Source: Candidatus Aminicenantota bacterium (GTDB taxonomy: Bacteria; Acidobacteriota; Aminicenantia; Aminicenantales; Aminicenantaceae). From it: a DNA stretch of 7,962 nt. A model generated the notes under the pieces. The model made no database searches. It saw only the letters and a list, made by a program, of their open reading frames with translations, and had not been told where the DNA came from. The number at the start of each line of letters is the position of its first letter. The first letter of the stretch is position 1. A program made the translations under genes and the position numbers. Shown piece after piece: positions 1 to 5,402 of the stretch. The stretch spans positions 1 through 7,962 of the forward strand of contig JAUXEH010000119.1 in NCBI GenBank assembly GCA_030620655.1, read 5' to 3'.

Positions 1-275
1 CCGGGTTTCAGGGCAGCATGAGCAACCACGGCCAGGAGAGGGTGACGGAACTCTCAGAGGAAGAGGAACTGGCGCTCATGCCGGAATTCATCGAGCACAA
101 GAACGTAACCTGGCCCCTGGCGTTCTCGGACCGCAACTGTTTCGTTATCGACTACGGCATCACCGGCATCCCCACCTCTGTGATCATCGACAAGAAGGGG
201 ATCGTGCGGCTGTTCACGCACCCGGCCAACAAGGACCAGATCATCGCCCTTATCGAGGAACTGCTGGCGGAATAG
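1..275 (+). CDS. Thioredoxin-fold (TlpA/ResA-like) protein, C-terminal fragment
   Basis: This is the 3' end of a gene that begins before the window. The reading frame is open from base 3, reading Gly-Phe-Gln-Gly-Ser before the first Met at 18, so that Met is not necessarily the start. The 90 visible residues fit the last part of a thioredoxin fold. A segment YGITGIPTSVIIDKKGIVR carries the Ile-Pro-Thr cis-proline turn that faces the active site, then the 'ID-x-x-G-x-(I/V)R' strand pair and the final helix (DQIIALIEELLAE) usual in TlpA/ResA/AhpC-type proteins. The redox CxxC motif would lie upstream, so whether this is a functional thiol-disulfide oxidoreductase cannot be judged here. The gene is convergent with the sulfatase-like gene, with only 8 nt between their stops and no visible terminator. 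Family assignment is fairly sure; exact subfamily and partner are unknown. Confidence 0.75.
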   Translation, partial: GFQGSMSNHGQERVTELSEEEELALMPEFIEHKNVTWPLAFSDRNCFVIDYGITGIPTSVIIDKKGIVRLFTHPANKDQIIALIEELLAE

Positions 276-283
276 CCAGAGCG

Positions 284-1915
284 CTATTTAATGTATCCGA
301 GGGCGCGGAGCATTTTTTTGGTTTTGTCGTCGACCTTATAAGCAGGCCTGTTCATTATTATCTCCCGGGTTGCCGCCTCCAACCGAAGCCTCAGCTGCCT
401 GACGGATTCATCCCCGCTCTTTTCCGGGTAGATGTTCGTCATCTCGGTAGGATCGCTCTCCAGATCGAACAGCTCGTATGTCTGGTCTTCCGGTGAAAAG
501 AGCAGGTGCATGGGATAGGAGAGGATGGCGAATCGGTTTTTCTCAGCCTCGGGCTTGTAGGTTGCCTGGATGATGTCCCGGCGGACAGGGATTTCCGGAG
601 CGATAAGATTCGCACCCTGGTACTGCCGGACAGGCCTGATGCCGGCCAGGCTCAGGAGGGTGGGGGCTACGTCCAGCAGGCTGACCGGGGCCTTGATCCG
701 GCCCTTCCGAGCCTCAGAGCCGGCTGCCCGGATGATCAGCGGGACCCGCATATAGATGTCATGGAGATAATGGATATGGCCGAAGTGAGGGCGGTCAAGA
801 TGCCTGAGGTGCTCGCCCAAGCCTTCGCCATGATCTCCGACCACCAGGATGTGGGTTTTCGCATCCAATCCCAGGTCGGCGATCTTTTCGAACAGTCGAC
901 CCAACTGCCCATCCATATATTCCACTTCTTCCCGGTAGAGCTTCCGGCGCTGCTCAGGGAGCAGCGTGTGGATGGGCTGGAACGTCAGGATCACCCGGGT
1001 TGCAGCTCCGGGATTGTTTAATAGAAGATGGGCCCTTTGGGTACAGGAGAACAGAGCCCCCTCTGGGCCCTCAAGGCAGCCCTCTCCCGGCTCCCAGGTC
1101 ACATTCTGCGCACCCTCCGGCTGGGAAAGTTCGAACTCCCGGAACTTGGAGTGTCGGCGATCAGGGTCCGTGCGGCGTGGGTTGTCTATATTGAGGTCCA
1201 TTGTATTGGATCCGGACCGCAGGTCGAGCTCCACGGCATACACGGTCCCGTTCAGGGCATAGTCCCCCAACTTCCCACCATTGAGGGAGATGGCTACTCT
1301 GGACTGATGGGTCGGAGGATGGTAAGGGGCATGGGGGTCGCTGTAGTGCAGCCACAGGAAAATATTCCTGTCTCGATTTTGTTCGAGCCACGGGAATACA
1401 GTGCTGTTGACTTCCTCGGCCGTGGAATAGAAACGGCCGTTGTGGGGAAAGTTTCCAAAATATTCTTCAAAACCACGATCCAGCCCATATCTGGCTTCGA
1501 GCACGCCCATGGAGACGAAGGCGGCGGTCTTGTACCCCCACTTCCGAAAAATCTCGACCACAGAAGGAGACCGGGACTGCTCCTTTAAGGTCTCACCGTT
1601 GTTGTAAACATGGAGGTCATGCGGCTGCCTGGAATAGAAGATCGCGGCATGGGCAGGCAGCGTGATGGGAATCAGGGAATAACAGTTTTCAAACAGGAGT
1701 CCGGACTCGGCCAAGGCATCCAGGTTGGGAGTGCTGGTATGGGATGGATCATAGCAGCTAAGATGATCGGCTCGTTGGGTATCGAGCGTGATGAGGATGA
1801 TGTTGTGGGATCGAATTGATTTTTTGCAGGAAGGTACACACAAAAGTGCTGCTGCGAGAGCGATCGCGACGGCGACTGCGGTCGTCTTCGGAATCTTCGA
1901 GAGCATGCGGATCAT
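284..1915 (-). CDS. Sulfatase/alkaline-phosphatase-superfamily lipoprotein (543 aa)
   Basis: I place the start at the ATG at 1915, giving 543 aa. It has AAAGGA nine bases upstream, and a promoter-like pair sits just before it. The frame runs open to 2083, but that extension crosses the promoter. Residues 1-30 are a lipoprotein-type signal peptide with a VPSC lipobox (Cys30), implying a periplasmic or outer-membrane-anchored enzyme. The metal-binding start ILITLDTQRADHLSCY (Asp45), TPNLDALAESG (62-72), HYSDPHAPYHPP (190-201), VVGDHGEGLGEH (358-369) and a late VPLIIRAAG are classic for the superfamily. The C-terminal YELFDLESDPTEMTN is also typical. At the catalytic position the motif is TLPAH (Thr85), not C/S-x-P-S-R, so formylglycine cannot form in the usual way. 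Residues about 205-317 are an insertion rich in predicted beta strands. The substrate is unknown; sulfate or phosphate ester hydrolysis or phosphoryl transfer are all possible. Confidence 0.88.
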   Translation of the reverse strand: MIRMLSKIPKTTAVAVAIALAAALLCVPSCKKSIRSHNIILITLDTQRADHLSCYDPSHTSTPNLDALAESGLLFENCYSLIPITLPAHAAIFYSRQPHDLHVYNNGETLKEQSRSPSVVEIFRKWGYKTAAFVSMGVLEARYGLDRGFEEYFGNFPHNGRFYSTAEEVNSTVFPWLEQNRDRNIFLWLHYSDPHAPYHPPTHQSRVAISLNGGKLGDYALNGTVYAVELDLRSGSNTMDLNIDNPRRTDPDRRHSKFREFELSQPEGAQNVTWEPGEGCLEGPEGALFSCTQRAHLLLNNPGAATRVILTFQPIHTLLPEQRRKLYREEVEYMDGQLGRLFEKIADLGLDAKTHILVVGDHGEGLGEHLRHLDRPHFGHIHYLHDIYMRVPLIIRAAGSEARKGRIKAPVSLLDVAPTLLSLAGIRPVRQYQGANLIAPEIPVRRDIIQATYKPEAEKNRFAILSYPMHLLFSPEDQTYELFDLESDPTEMTNIYPEKSGDESVRQLRLRLEAATREIIMNRPAYKVDDKTKKMLRALGYIK

Positions 1916-1924
1916 GGTCGTGAA

Positions 1925-1930
1925 TCCTTT
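1925..1930 (-). promoter_or_regulatory. Ribosome binding site of the sulfatase-like gene
   Basis: Read on the minus strand this is AAAGGA, nine bases before the ATG at 1915. The upstream in-frame ATG at 1948 and the first codon of the long frame at 2083 have no comparable site. This choice gives a protein that begins with a short basic region and a lipoprotein signal. Confidence 0.65.
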
Positions 1931-1946
1931 CCAGAAGGAAGAGTAC

Positions 1947-1975
1947 ATTGTTAGGAAAAATACACTTTCTGTCAA
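1947..1975 (-). promoter_or_regulatory. Sigma-70-like promoter for the sulfatase-like gene
   Basis: On the minus strand TTGACA (1975-1970) is a perfect -35 match. Exactly 17 bases later comes AACAAT (1952-1947), a 4/6 match to the -10 box. The predicted transcript would start near 1940 and have a leader of about 25 nt containing the AAAGGA site. The assignment rests on sequence match and position only. Confidence 0.5.
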
Positions 1976-2016
1976 CAGGGCGGAAACTACAAGAAAAAAC
2001 GCCTGTCCCCAAGAAG

Positions 2017-2045
2017 TTGACGGGGGAGGGAGGTTTGAGTATGCT
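2017..2045 (+). promoter_or_regulatory. Sigma-70-like promoter for folD
   Basis: TTGACG (2017-2022, 5/6 match to -35) is followed after 17 bases by TATGCT (2040-2045, 4/6 match to -10). Transcription would begin near 2052, giving a leader of about 22 nt with AAGGAG and the GTG at 2074. This placement would exclude the in-frame ATG at 2041 as a start, because that ATG lies within the -10 box. Confidence 0.45.
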
Positions 2046-2060
2046 ACAGGCAACCTTAAA

Positions 2061-2066
2061 AAGGAG
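2061..2066 (+). promoter_or_regulatory. Ribosome binding site of folD
   Basis: AAGGAG lies seven bases before the GTG at 2074 and decides that start. A competing site, GGGAGG at 2028-2033, is seven bases before the in-frame ATG at 2041. FolD proteins usually begin right before the conserved AKIIDG segment, which favours the GTG. Confidence 0.65.
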
Positions 2067-2073
2067 AGCGACG

Positions 2074-2967
2074 GTGAGCGCAAAGATCATAGACGGAGAG
2101 GCGGTGGCGTCCCGCATAAGAGAAGAGATCAAGGCGGCCGTGGCGGAGATGGATGCGAAGCACGGAATTCGGCCGGGACTGGCCACGGTCATCGTGGGCG
2201 ACGATCCCGCCTCCGCGCAGTACGTCCGCATGAAGCGGAACCGCAGCAAGAAGGTGGGTATCGAATCTTTCGGGCACGAGCTCCCGGCCGACTCCACACA
2301 GGAAGAGGTGGAGGGCCTGGTGCGCCGGCTGGGTGACGATCCCAGGGTGCACGGCATCCTGGTGCAGCTGCCCCTGCCCGACCATCTGGACGAAGAGGCC
2401 GTCTTGAACACCATCCCCCTGAGCAAGGACGTGGACGGTTTCCACCCCGTGAACATCGGCCGCCTGGCCATGAAAGGCCGTAAGCCGCTGTTTATTCCCT
2501 GCACTCCGGCCGGGGTCATCACCCTCCTGGAAGAGGCGGGTGCCGAGTTCGACGGGGCGGAGGCCGTGGTGCTGGGACGCAGCAACATCGTGGGCATGCC
2601 CTCGGCCATGCTGCTGATCCACCGCAATGCCACGGTGACCGTGTGCCACAGCCGCACCAAGGACCTGCCGGGCGTTTGCCGTAAGGCCGACATCCTGGTG
2701 GCGGCCGTGGGGCGCGCTAAGATGGTCAAGGCCGACTGGGTCAAGCCGGGCGCCTTTGTCATCGATGTGGGCAGCAACCGGATCGATGATCCCTCCACAG
2801 AAAAGGGCTACCGCTGGGTGGGAGACGTGGACTTCGAGGAGGTCAAGGAAGTGGCCGGAGCTATTTCGCCCTCTCCGGGCGGCGTGGGCCCCATGACCAT
2901 CGCCGGCCTCCTGCTCAACACCCTGCGCGCTGCCCAGAGACAAATTAAAGGGGACAGGTACATTTAG
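2074..2967 (+). CDS. folD: FolD: methylenetetrahydrofolate dehydrogenase / methenyltetrahydrofolate cyclohydrolase
   Basis: This cytosolic enzyme oxidises 5,10-methylene-THF with NADP+ and then hydrolyses methenyl-THF to 10-formyl-THF, supplying one-carbon units for purines and formyl-Met. With the GTG start it is 297 aa, normal for the family. Family residues are all present: AKIIDG at 3-8, Y50-x3-K54 (catalytic Lys), VQLPLP at 97-102, KDVDGFHP with Asp121, the NADP-binding GRSNIVGMPSAML at 168-180, DVGSNR at 231-236, and PSPGGVGPMT at 266-275. After the expected last helix (LLLNTLRAAQRQ) comes an odd IKGDRYI tail. It is encoded entirely by the left arm of a perfect inverted repeat that also supplies the TAG stop, so the native 3' end was probably replaced. 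The gene is divergent from the sulfatase-like gene and appears monocistronic. Identity is very secure. Confidence 0.97.
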   Translation: MSAKIIDGEAVASRIREEIKAAVAEMDAKHGIRPGLATVIVGDDPASAQYVRMKRNRSKKVGIESFGHELPADSTQEEVEGLVRRLGDDPRVHGILVQLPLPDHLDEEAVLNTIPLSKDVDGFHPVNIGRLAMKGRKPLFIPCTPAGVITLLEEAGAEFDGAEAVVLGRSNIVGMPSAMLLIHRNATVTVCHSRTKDLPGVCRKADILVAAVGRAKMVKADWVKPGAFVIDVGSNRIDDPSTEKGYRWVGDVDFEEVKEVAGAISPSPGGVGPMTIAGLLLNTLRAAQRQIKGDRYI

Positions 2968-2995
2968 ACTCCTAAATGTACCTGTCCCCTTTAAT
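2944..2995. repeat. Perfect 24-bp inverted repeat with 4-nt loop, REP/REPIN-like
   Basis: The left arm 2944-2967 and right arm 2972-2995 are exact reverse complements across 24 bases, separated by ACTC (2968-2971). The core reads AAAGGGGACAGGTACATTTA in the left arm. From memory, GGGGACAGG-type palindromes are scattered in many bacterial genomes and are mobilised by REP-associated tyrosine (Y1) transposases. No such transposase is in this window. In RNA it would form a very strong hairpin at the folD 3' end and could protect the mRNA or slow transcription. It is not followed directly by a clean U-tract, so I do not call it an intrinsic terminator. Confidence 0.85.
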
Positions 2996-3040
2996 CTCTT
3001 CCTGTCCCTTTTTTCCTCGTCCCCTTTTTCTTCCCTGTCT
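2996..3040. repeat. Decayed partial copies of the GGGGACAGG repeat
   Basis: Directly after the palindrome the right-arm motif CCTGTCCCCTTT recurs in degraded form: CCTGTCCCTTTTTT at 3001-3014, CGTCCCCTTTTT at 3018-3029, and CCCTGTCTG at 3033-3041. The spacing is about 16-20 bases. This pyrimidine-rich block fills most of the folD to DUF362 gap and looks like remnants of earlier or tandem copies of the same element. Confidence 0.5.
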
Positions 3041-3048
3041 GATACAAT
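3040..3048 (+). promoter_or_regulatory. Extended -10 promoter for the DUF362 gene
   Basis: TGATACAAT contains the extended -10 TG-n followed by TACAAT, a 5/6 match to TATAAT. No good -35 is visible in the pyrimidine-rich repeat remnants upstream. Transcription would begin about 6 nt before the ATG at 3061, so the mRNA may be almost leaderless. That fits the absence of a clear Shine-Dalgarno sequence there. Confidence 0.35.
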
Positions 3049-3060
3049 AAGATCCTAATA

Positions 3061-4140
3061 ATGATAACAACTCGGCGGTCCTTCCTGAAATCGCTGGCTT
3101 TCGGCACCGGAGGCCTGACCCTGCGGCTGCCGGCATCTTTGCTGCGGCGGCTGTCCTCAGGAGCGGCCCAGCACGGGCCGCGCGTGTCGCGCCCCAACCC
3201 GTTCGTCGATGTCACGGGCCGGCCCCGTCTGGTCTGTATCCAAGGGCACGATCTCCCGACCCTGCTGCGCAAGGGTCTGCAGGCCCTGGGAGGGCTCGGC
3301 CGCCTCGTCGACTCCGGTGACACGGTCCTGATCAAGCCCAACCTGGTGCTGCGGGAAAGCGACCCCCAGGCTCCGCTCTACCCCACCATGTCCGATCCGG
3401 GCTGTATCGCTGAGCTGATCTACCTATTGCGAGAGCACACCACCCAGGTGCAGGTAGGAGATCAGGGAGGAGAGGACCAGGAGTTGATCTACCAGGCTCT
3501 GGATCTGGCCAATGCGGTGAACGGCGCCGGTGCGGAGCTTTTGAATTTCGAGCAGATGTCGGATCCGCATCATCACGCCCGGCTCCCGGAGTGGGATGCG
3601 TCCGTCCCCGACTTCGAGGTCTACCGGGCCGTGTATGAGGCCCCGGTGATCGTAAGCCTGTGCAGCCTGAAGCGCCACTCCAGCGCGTTCATGACCTGCG
3701 CCATCAAGAACAACTTCGGCGCCATGGAGGGGCGGTGGAATGCCGGCACACGTGGCTGGCTGCACCGCAACCCCAACCTGTCAGAGGCTTTTATGGAGGA
3801 ACTCCCCTATGTGGCGGCGCTCATCAAGCCGGAGCTCACCATCGTCGATGCCCGGCACATCATGATCGGCAACGGGCCTCTCCTATCCGCTCCGGGCGCC
3901 GAGATCAAGACCGGCGTAAACCGGATGGTTTTGAGCGGGGACGTAGTGGCCCTGGATGCCTACTGCGCCCAGAGGATCCTCCAGCCGCTCGACTCCGGCT
4001 TCGATCCCGAGACCATCCGCCCCACACTGGACAATGCCGAACGGCTGGGGCTGGGCACGTCCGATTTGAGCGAGGTGGAGATCCTGGAGATCGACGAGAG
4101 CTGGGAGCCCCAGCCCAAAAAGGGCGGCCCCCGCCGCTAG
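3061..4140 (+). CDS. Tat-signal DUF362 domain protein (359 aa)
   Basis: Residues 1-30 begin MITTRRSFLKSLAFGTGG, a twin-arginine signal (R5-R6-SFLK) followed by a short hydrophobic stretch, implying export of a folded, probably cofactor-bearing protein. The rest matches DUF362: TVLIKPNLVL (88-97), QVGDQGGEDQ (131-140), APVIVSLCSLKRHSSAFMTCAIKNNFGAMEG (194-224, the 'K-x-H ... KN-x-FG' signature), IVDARHIMIGNGP (261-273) and GDVVALDAYCAQ (293-304). I see no added ferredoxin CxxCxxC cluster motif, so this is the domain-only form. DUF362 proteins have no settled biochemical role. The start is the only ATG that keeps the Tat motif; it lacks a clear Shine-Dalgarno site. A clean AxA signal-peptidase site is not evident, so the signal may act as an anchor. 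Family secure, function unknown. Confidence 0.9.
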   Translation: MITTRRSFLKSLAFGTGGLTLRLPASLLRRLSSGAAQHGPRVSRPNPFVDVTGRPRLVCIQGHDLPTLLRKGLQALGGLGRLVDSGDTVLIKPNLVLRESDPQAPLYPTMSDPGCIAELIYLLREHTTQVQVGDQGGEDQELIYQALDLANAVNGAGAELLNFEQMSDPHHHARLPEWDASVPDFEVYRAVYEAPVIVSLCSLKRHSSAFMTCAIKNNFGAMEGRWNAGTRGWLHRNPNLSEAFMEELPYVAALIKPELTIVDARHIMIGNGPLLSAPGAEIKTGVNRMVLSGDVVALDAYCAQRILQPLDSGFDPETIRPTLDNAERLGLGTSDLSEVEILEIDESWEPQPKKGGPRR

Positions 4141-4175
4141 CCCTCCAACCACCCCCTAATGAATAATCTTAGCTA

Positions 4176-4202
4176 GAACTTTTCGGCGGCAAAAACGTTT
4201 AT
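4176..4202 (+). promoter_or_regulatory. Putative ECF-type (RpoE-like) autoregulated promoter
   Basis: GAACTT at 4176-4181 matches the core of the ECF -35 consensus (GGAACTT). After 16 bases comes TTTAT at 4198-4202, where RpoE-type promoters have TCTRA. The spacing agrees exactly with RpoE-type promoters, but the -10 match is partial. It lies 34 bases before the sigma gene ATG, which is where an autoregulated ECF operon would carry it. Confidence 0.4.
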
Positions 4203-4235
4203 GCTAGTGACTTCTGGAGAGAATTGGAGACCTGT

Positions 4236-4838
4236 ATGACGAGCGAAAACGGCCGGGCGGCCCCCGATGCAGTGTGGGAAGCCCCGCCCTGTTTCGAGGA
4301 GCTCTACGACCGGTACCGGTCGGCGGTCTTCAGCTTCGCCTACTACCTCACACGGGAACGGGGGGAAGCCGAAGACCTGTTCCAGGAGGCCTGGCTGCGA
4401 GTCGTCAAACATCTCCCGGAGAAGGTCAACATGCAGAGCTTGAAGACCTGGATCTTCACCATAGTCACCAACCTGCACCGGGACAACCTGCGCAAGAAAA
4501 GGGTGCGCAGCGTTTTCCTCCTCCATAAACACAAGGAGACGGAGATCGAGGCGGAAGGCCAGGCTGAAGAAGGTGCATCGAGCATGCGGGACGCGGGCTT
4601 TCAGTCGGACCTGGGGCGCGACCTGGATCAGGCGCTCGCCCGGCTGCCGGAGAGGCAGCGTCAAGTCTTTGTGCTCAAGAAGATCTCGGGCTTCAGACAG
4701 ACCGAGATCTGTGACATCCTGGGGATGCCCATCGGCACGGTCAAATCCCTGATGTACCGCGCCGTCCGCCGCCTTCAGAAGGATCTGGCGGCCTACCAGC
4801 CGCACACCGCGATCGAGGGAGTCAACAATGCGATGTAG
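4236..4838 (+). CDS. ECF-family RNA polymerase sigma factor (200 aa)
   Basis: This is a group 4 sigma-70 factor that redirects RNA polymerase to a small regulon. Region 2 spans about 20-88 (FEELYDRYRSAVFSFAYYLT, then EAEDLFQEAWLRVVKHL and LKTWIFTIVTNLHRDNLRKKR, covering the -10 recognition and core-binding helices). A charged linker (about 92-125) follows, then region 4 (129-182) with LARLPERQRQVFVLKKISGF and the helix-turn-helix TEICDILGMPIGTVKSLMYRAVRRL. There is no C-terminal extension domain. The ATG at 4236 has GGAG (4226-4229) six bases upstream. A TTG at 4224, in frame, also has a GGAG and would add four residues, but ATG is preferred. The 3' end overlaps the anti-sigma start by 11 nt, so the two are probably translationally coupled and made in balance. 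The regulon and stimulus are unknown. Confidence 0.94.
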   Translation: MTSENGRAAPDAVWEAPPCFEELYDRYRSAVFSFAYYLTRERGEAEDLFQEAWLRVVKHLPEKVNMQSLKTWIFTIVTNLHRDNLRKKRVRSVFLLHKHKETEIEAEGQAEEGASSMRDAGFQSDLGRDLDQALARLPERQRQVFVLKKISGFRQTEICDILGMPIGTVKSLMYRAVRRLQKDLAAYQPHTAIEGVNNAM

Positions 4839-5331
4839 ACAGATGCGACACCTGATCATCGACGCCGCCGAGCAGGCGCCGGACGTGCGTCAGGGCATGG
4901 AAGAGCACATCGAACGGTGCGAGGGGTGTGCCCGCTTCCGGGAAGGCGTGGAGGCTATCCATCGCGGCGTGAAGGACCTGCCGCGCCCCGCCCCATCCGG
5001 AAGGGTCGATGCCCGGGTCCGGGCGCTCCTCGGAAATGCGGGTGCAGTGCGCCGCGGTGCAGCCGAACCGCTCCCACCCCGCTGGGGCTCGTTCTCCATA
5101 CCCCGGCTCATCTGGGCGGCTATCCCGATCCTGGTTATACTCACGTCCCTGATCATGGCCTCCGGTCTGCAGGACGTCCTGGACAAGACCGAATCTTTCC
5201 TGGCCGCCACCTTTGTCGCGCTGCTCCTCCAGAACGCGGCCATGCTGATGCTTTCGCCCCTACTGATCCGGGCCCTGCGCCGGAAGGAATCACAGCCAAC
5301 ATGGAATCACGGAGATGCGCATGCATCCTGA
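4828..5331 (+). CDS. Membrane zinc-motif anti-sigma factor (167 aa)
   Basis: The N-terminal cytosolic part carries the zinc anti-sigma signature: Cys3, then H27-x3-C31-x2-C34 (EEHIERCEGCARF). In characterised members this domain clamps the cognate ECF sigma factor. A linker rich in Pro and Arg leads to TM1 (about 94-113, IWAAIPILVILTSLIMASGL) and TM2 (about 124-150), followed by a short basic/polar tail. The protein would hold the sigma factor at the inner membrane until a signal frees it; no periplasmic sensor domain is evident beyond the roughly 10-residue inter-TM loop. The start at 4828 has GAGGGAG (4815-4821) six bases upstream, and lies inside the sigma gene. The end overlaps the small ORF at 5321. 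Family call rests on motif, topology and position next to a sigma gene; sequence similarity was not tested. Confidence 0.88.
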   Translation: MRCRQMRHLIIDAAEQAPDVRQGMEEHIERCEGCARFREGVEAIHRGVKDLPRPAPSGRVDARVRALLGNAGAVRRGAAEPLPPRWGSFSIPRLIWAAIPILVILTSLIMASGLQDVLDKTESFLAATFVALLLQNAAMLMLSPLLIRALRRKESQPTWNHGDAHAS

Positions 5332-5401
5332 ACATTACCACATCATGAATAAATTGAGCGGCATGTCCCAGAGCCTGGCGGACATGATCGAGGAGGTATA
5401 A
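5321..5401 (+). CDS. Small ORF, 26 aa, coupled within the sigma operon
   Basis: An ATG at 5321 opens 26 codons to a TAA at 5399-5401. It has CGGAG (5310-5314) six bases upstream, ideal spacing, inside the end of the anti-sigma gene, which it overlaps by 11 nt. Its stop lies one base before the ATG of the next gene. The product starts with a His-rich segment (MHPEHYHIM) and continues as a probable amphipathic helix (NKLSGMSQSLADMIEEV); there is no membrane segment. An in-frame ATG at 5315 touches the Shine-Dalgarno sequence and is unlikely. It may be a real small protein or simply a leader that carries ribosomes to the next gene, whose own strong GAGGAGG site (5390-5396) is inside this ORF. 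No known family was recognised. Confidence 0.5.
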   Translation: MHPEHYHIMNKLSGMSQSLADMIEEV

Positions 5402-5402
5402 C

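Noticed and set aside
506..1588. Plus-strand frames (171 and 186 codons) opposite the sulfatase-like gene
   Set aside because: They are antisense shadows without domain signatures, while the minus strand has clear superfamily motifs.
1916..2083. N-terminal extension of the sulfatase-like protein to the first codon at 2083
   Set aside because: It would bury the lipoprotein signal behind 56 residues, lacks a ribosome site, and crosses the TTGACA-N17 promoter and the folD leader.
1758..2798. Minus-strand open frame of 346 codons spanning the sulfatase start, the promoter region and folD
   Set aside because: It has Ser/Arg/Thr-rich, low-complexity composition, crosses two genes and their promoters, and has no family motif.
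2056..2943. Long minus-strand open frame (295 codons) opposite folD
   Set aside because: It is a shadow of the GC-rich folD codons: His/Gly/Ala/Gln-rich translation with no recognisable domain, and folD itself is certain.
2944..3030. Intrinsic terminator at the palindrome
   Set aside because: The stem is strong, but the bases right after it are AATCTCTTCC rather than a T-run, and the T-runs further on belong to repeat remnants. It may slow polymerase but does not fit the standard form.
4117..4145. GC-rich hairpin at the end of the DUF362 gene
   Set aside because: The pairing needs a four-base bulge and is followed by CCAACCACCCCC with no T-run.
4224..4235. TTG start for the sigma factor, adding four residues
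   Set aside because: The ATG at 4236 has its own GGAG at good spacing, and region 2 begins well downstream, so the extension is not needed.
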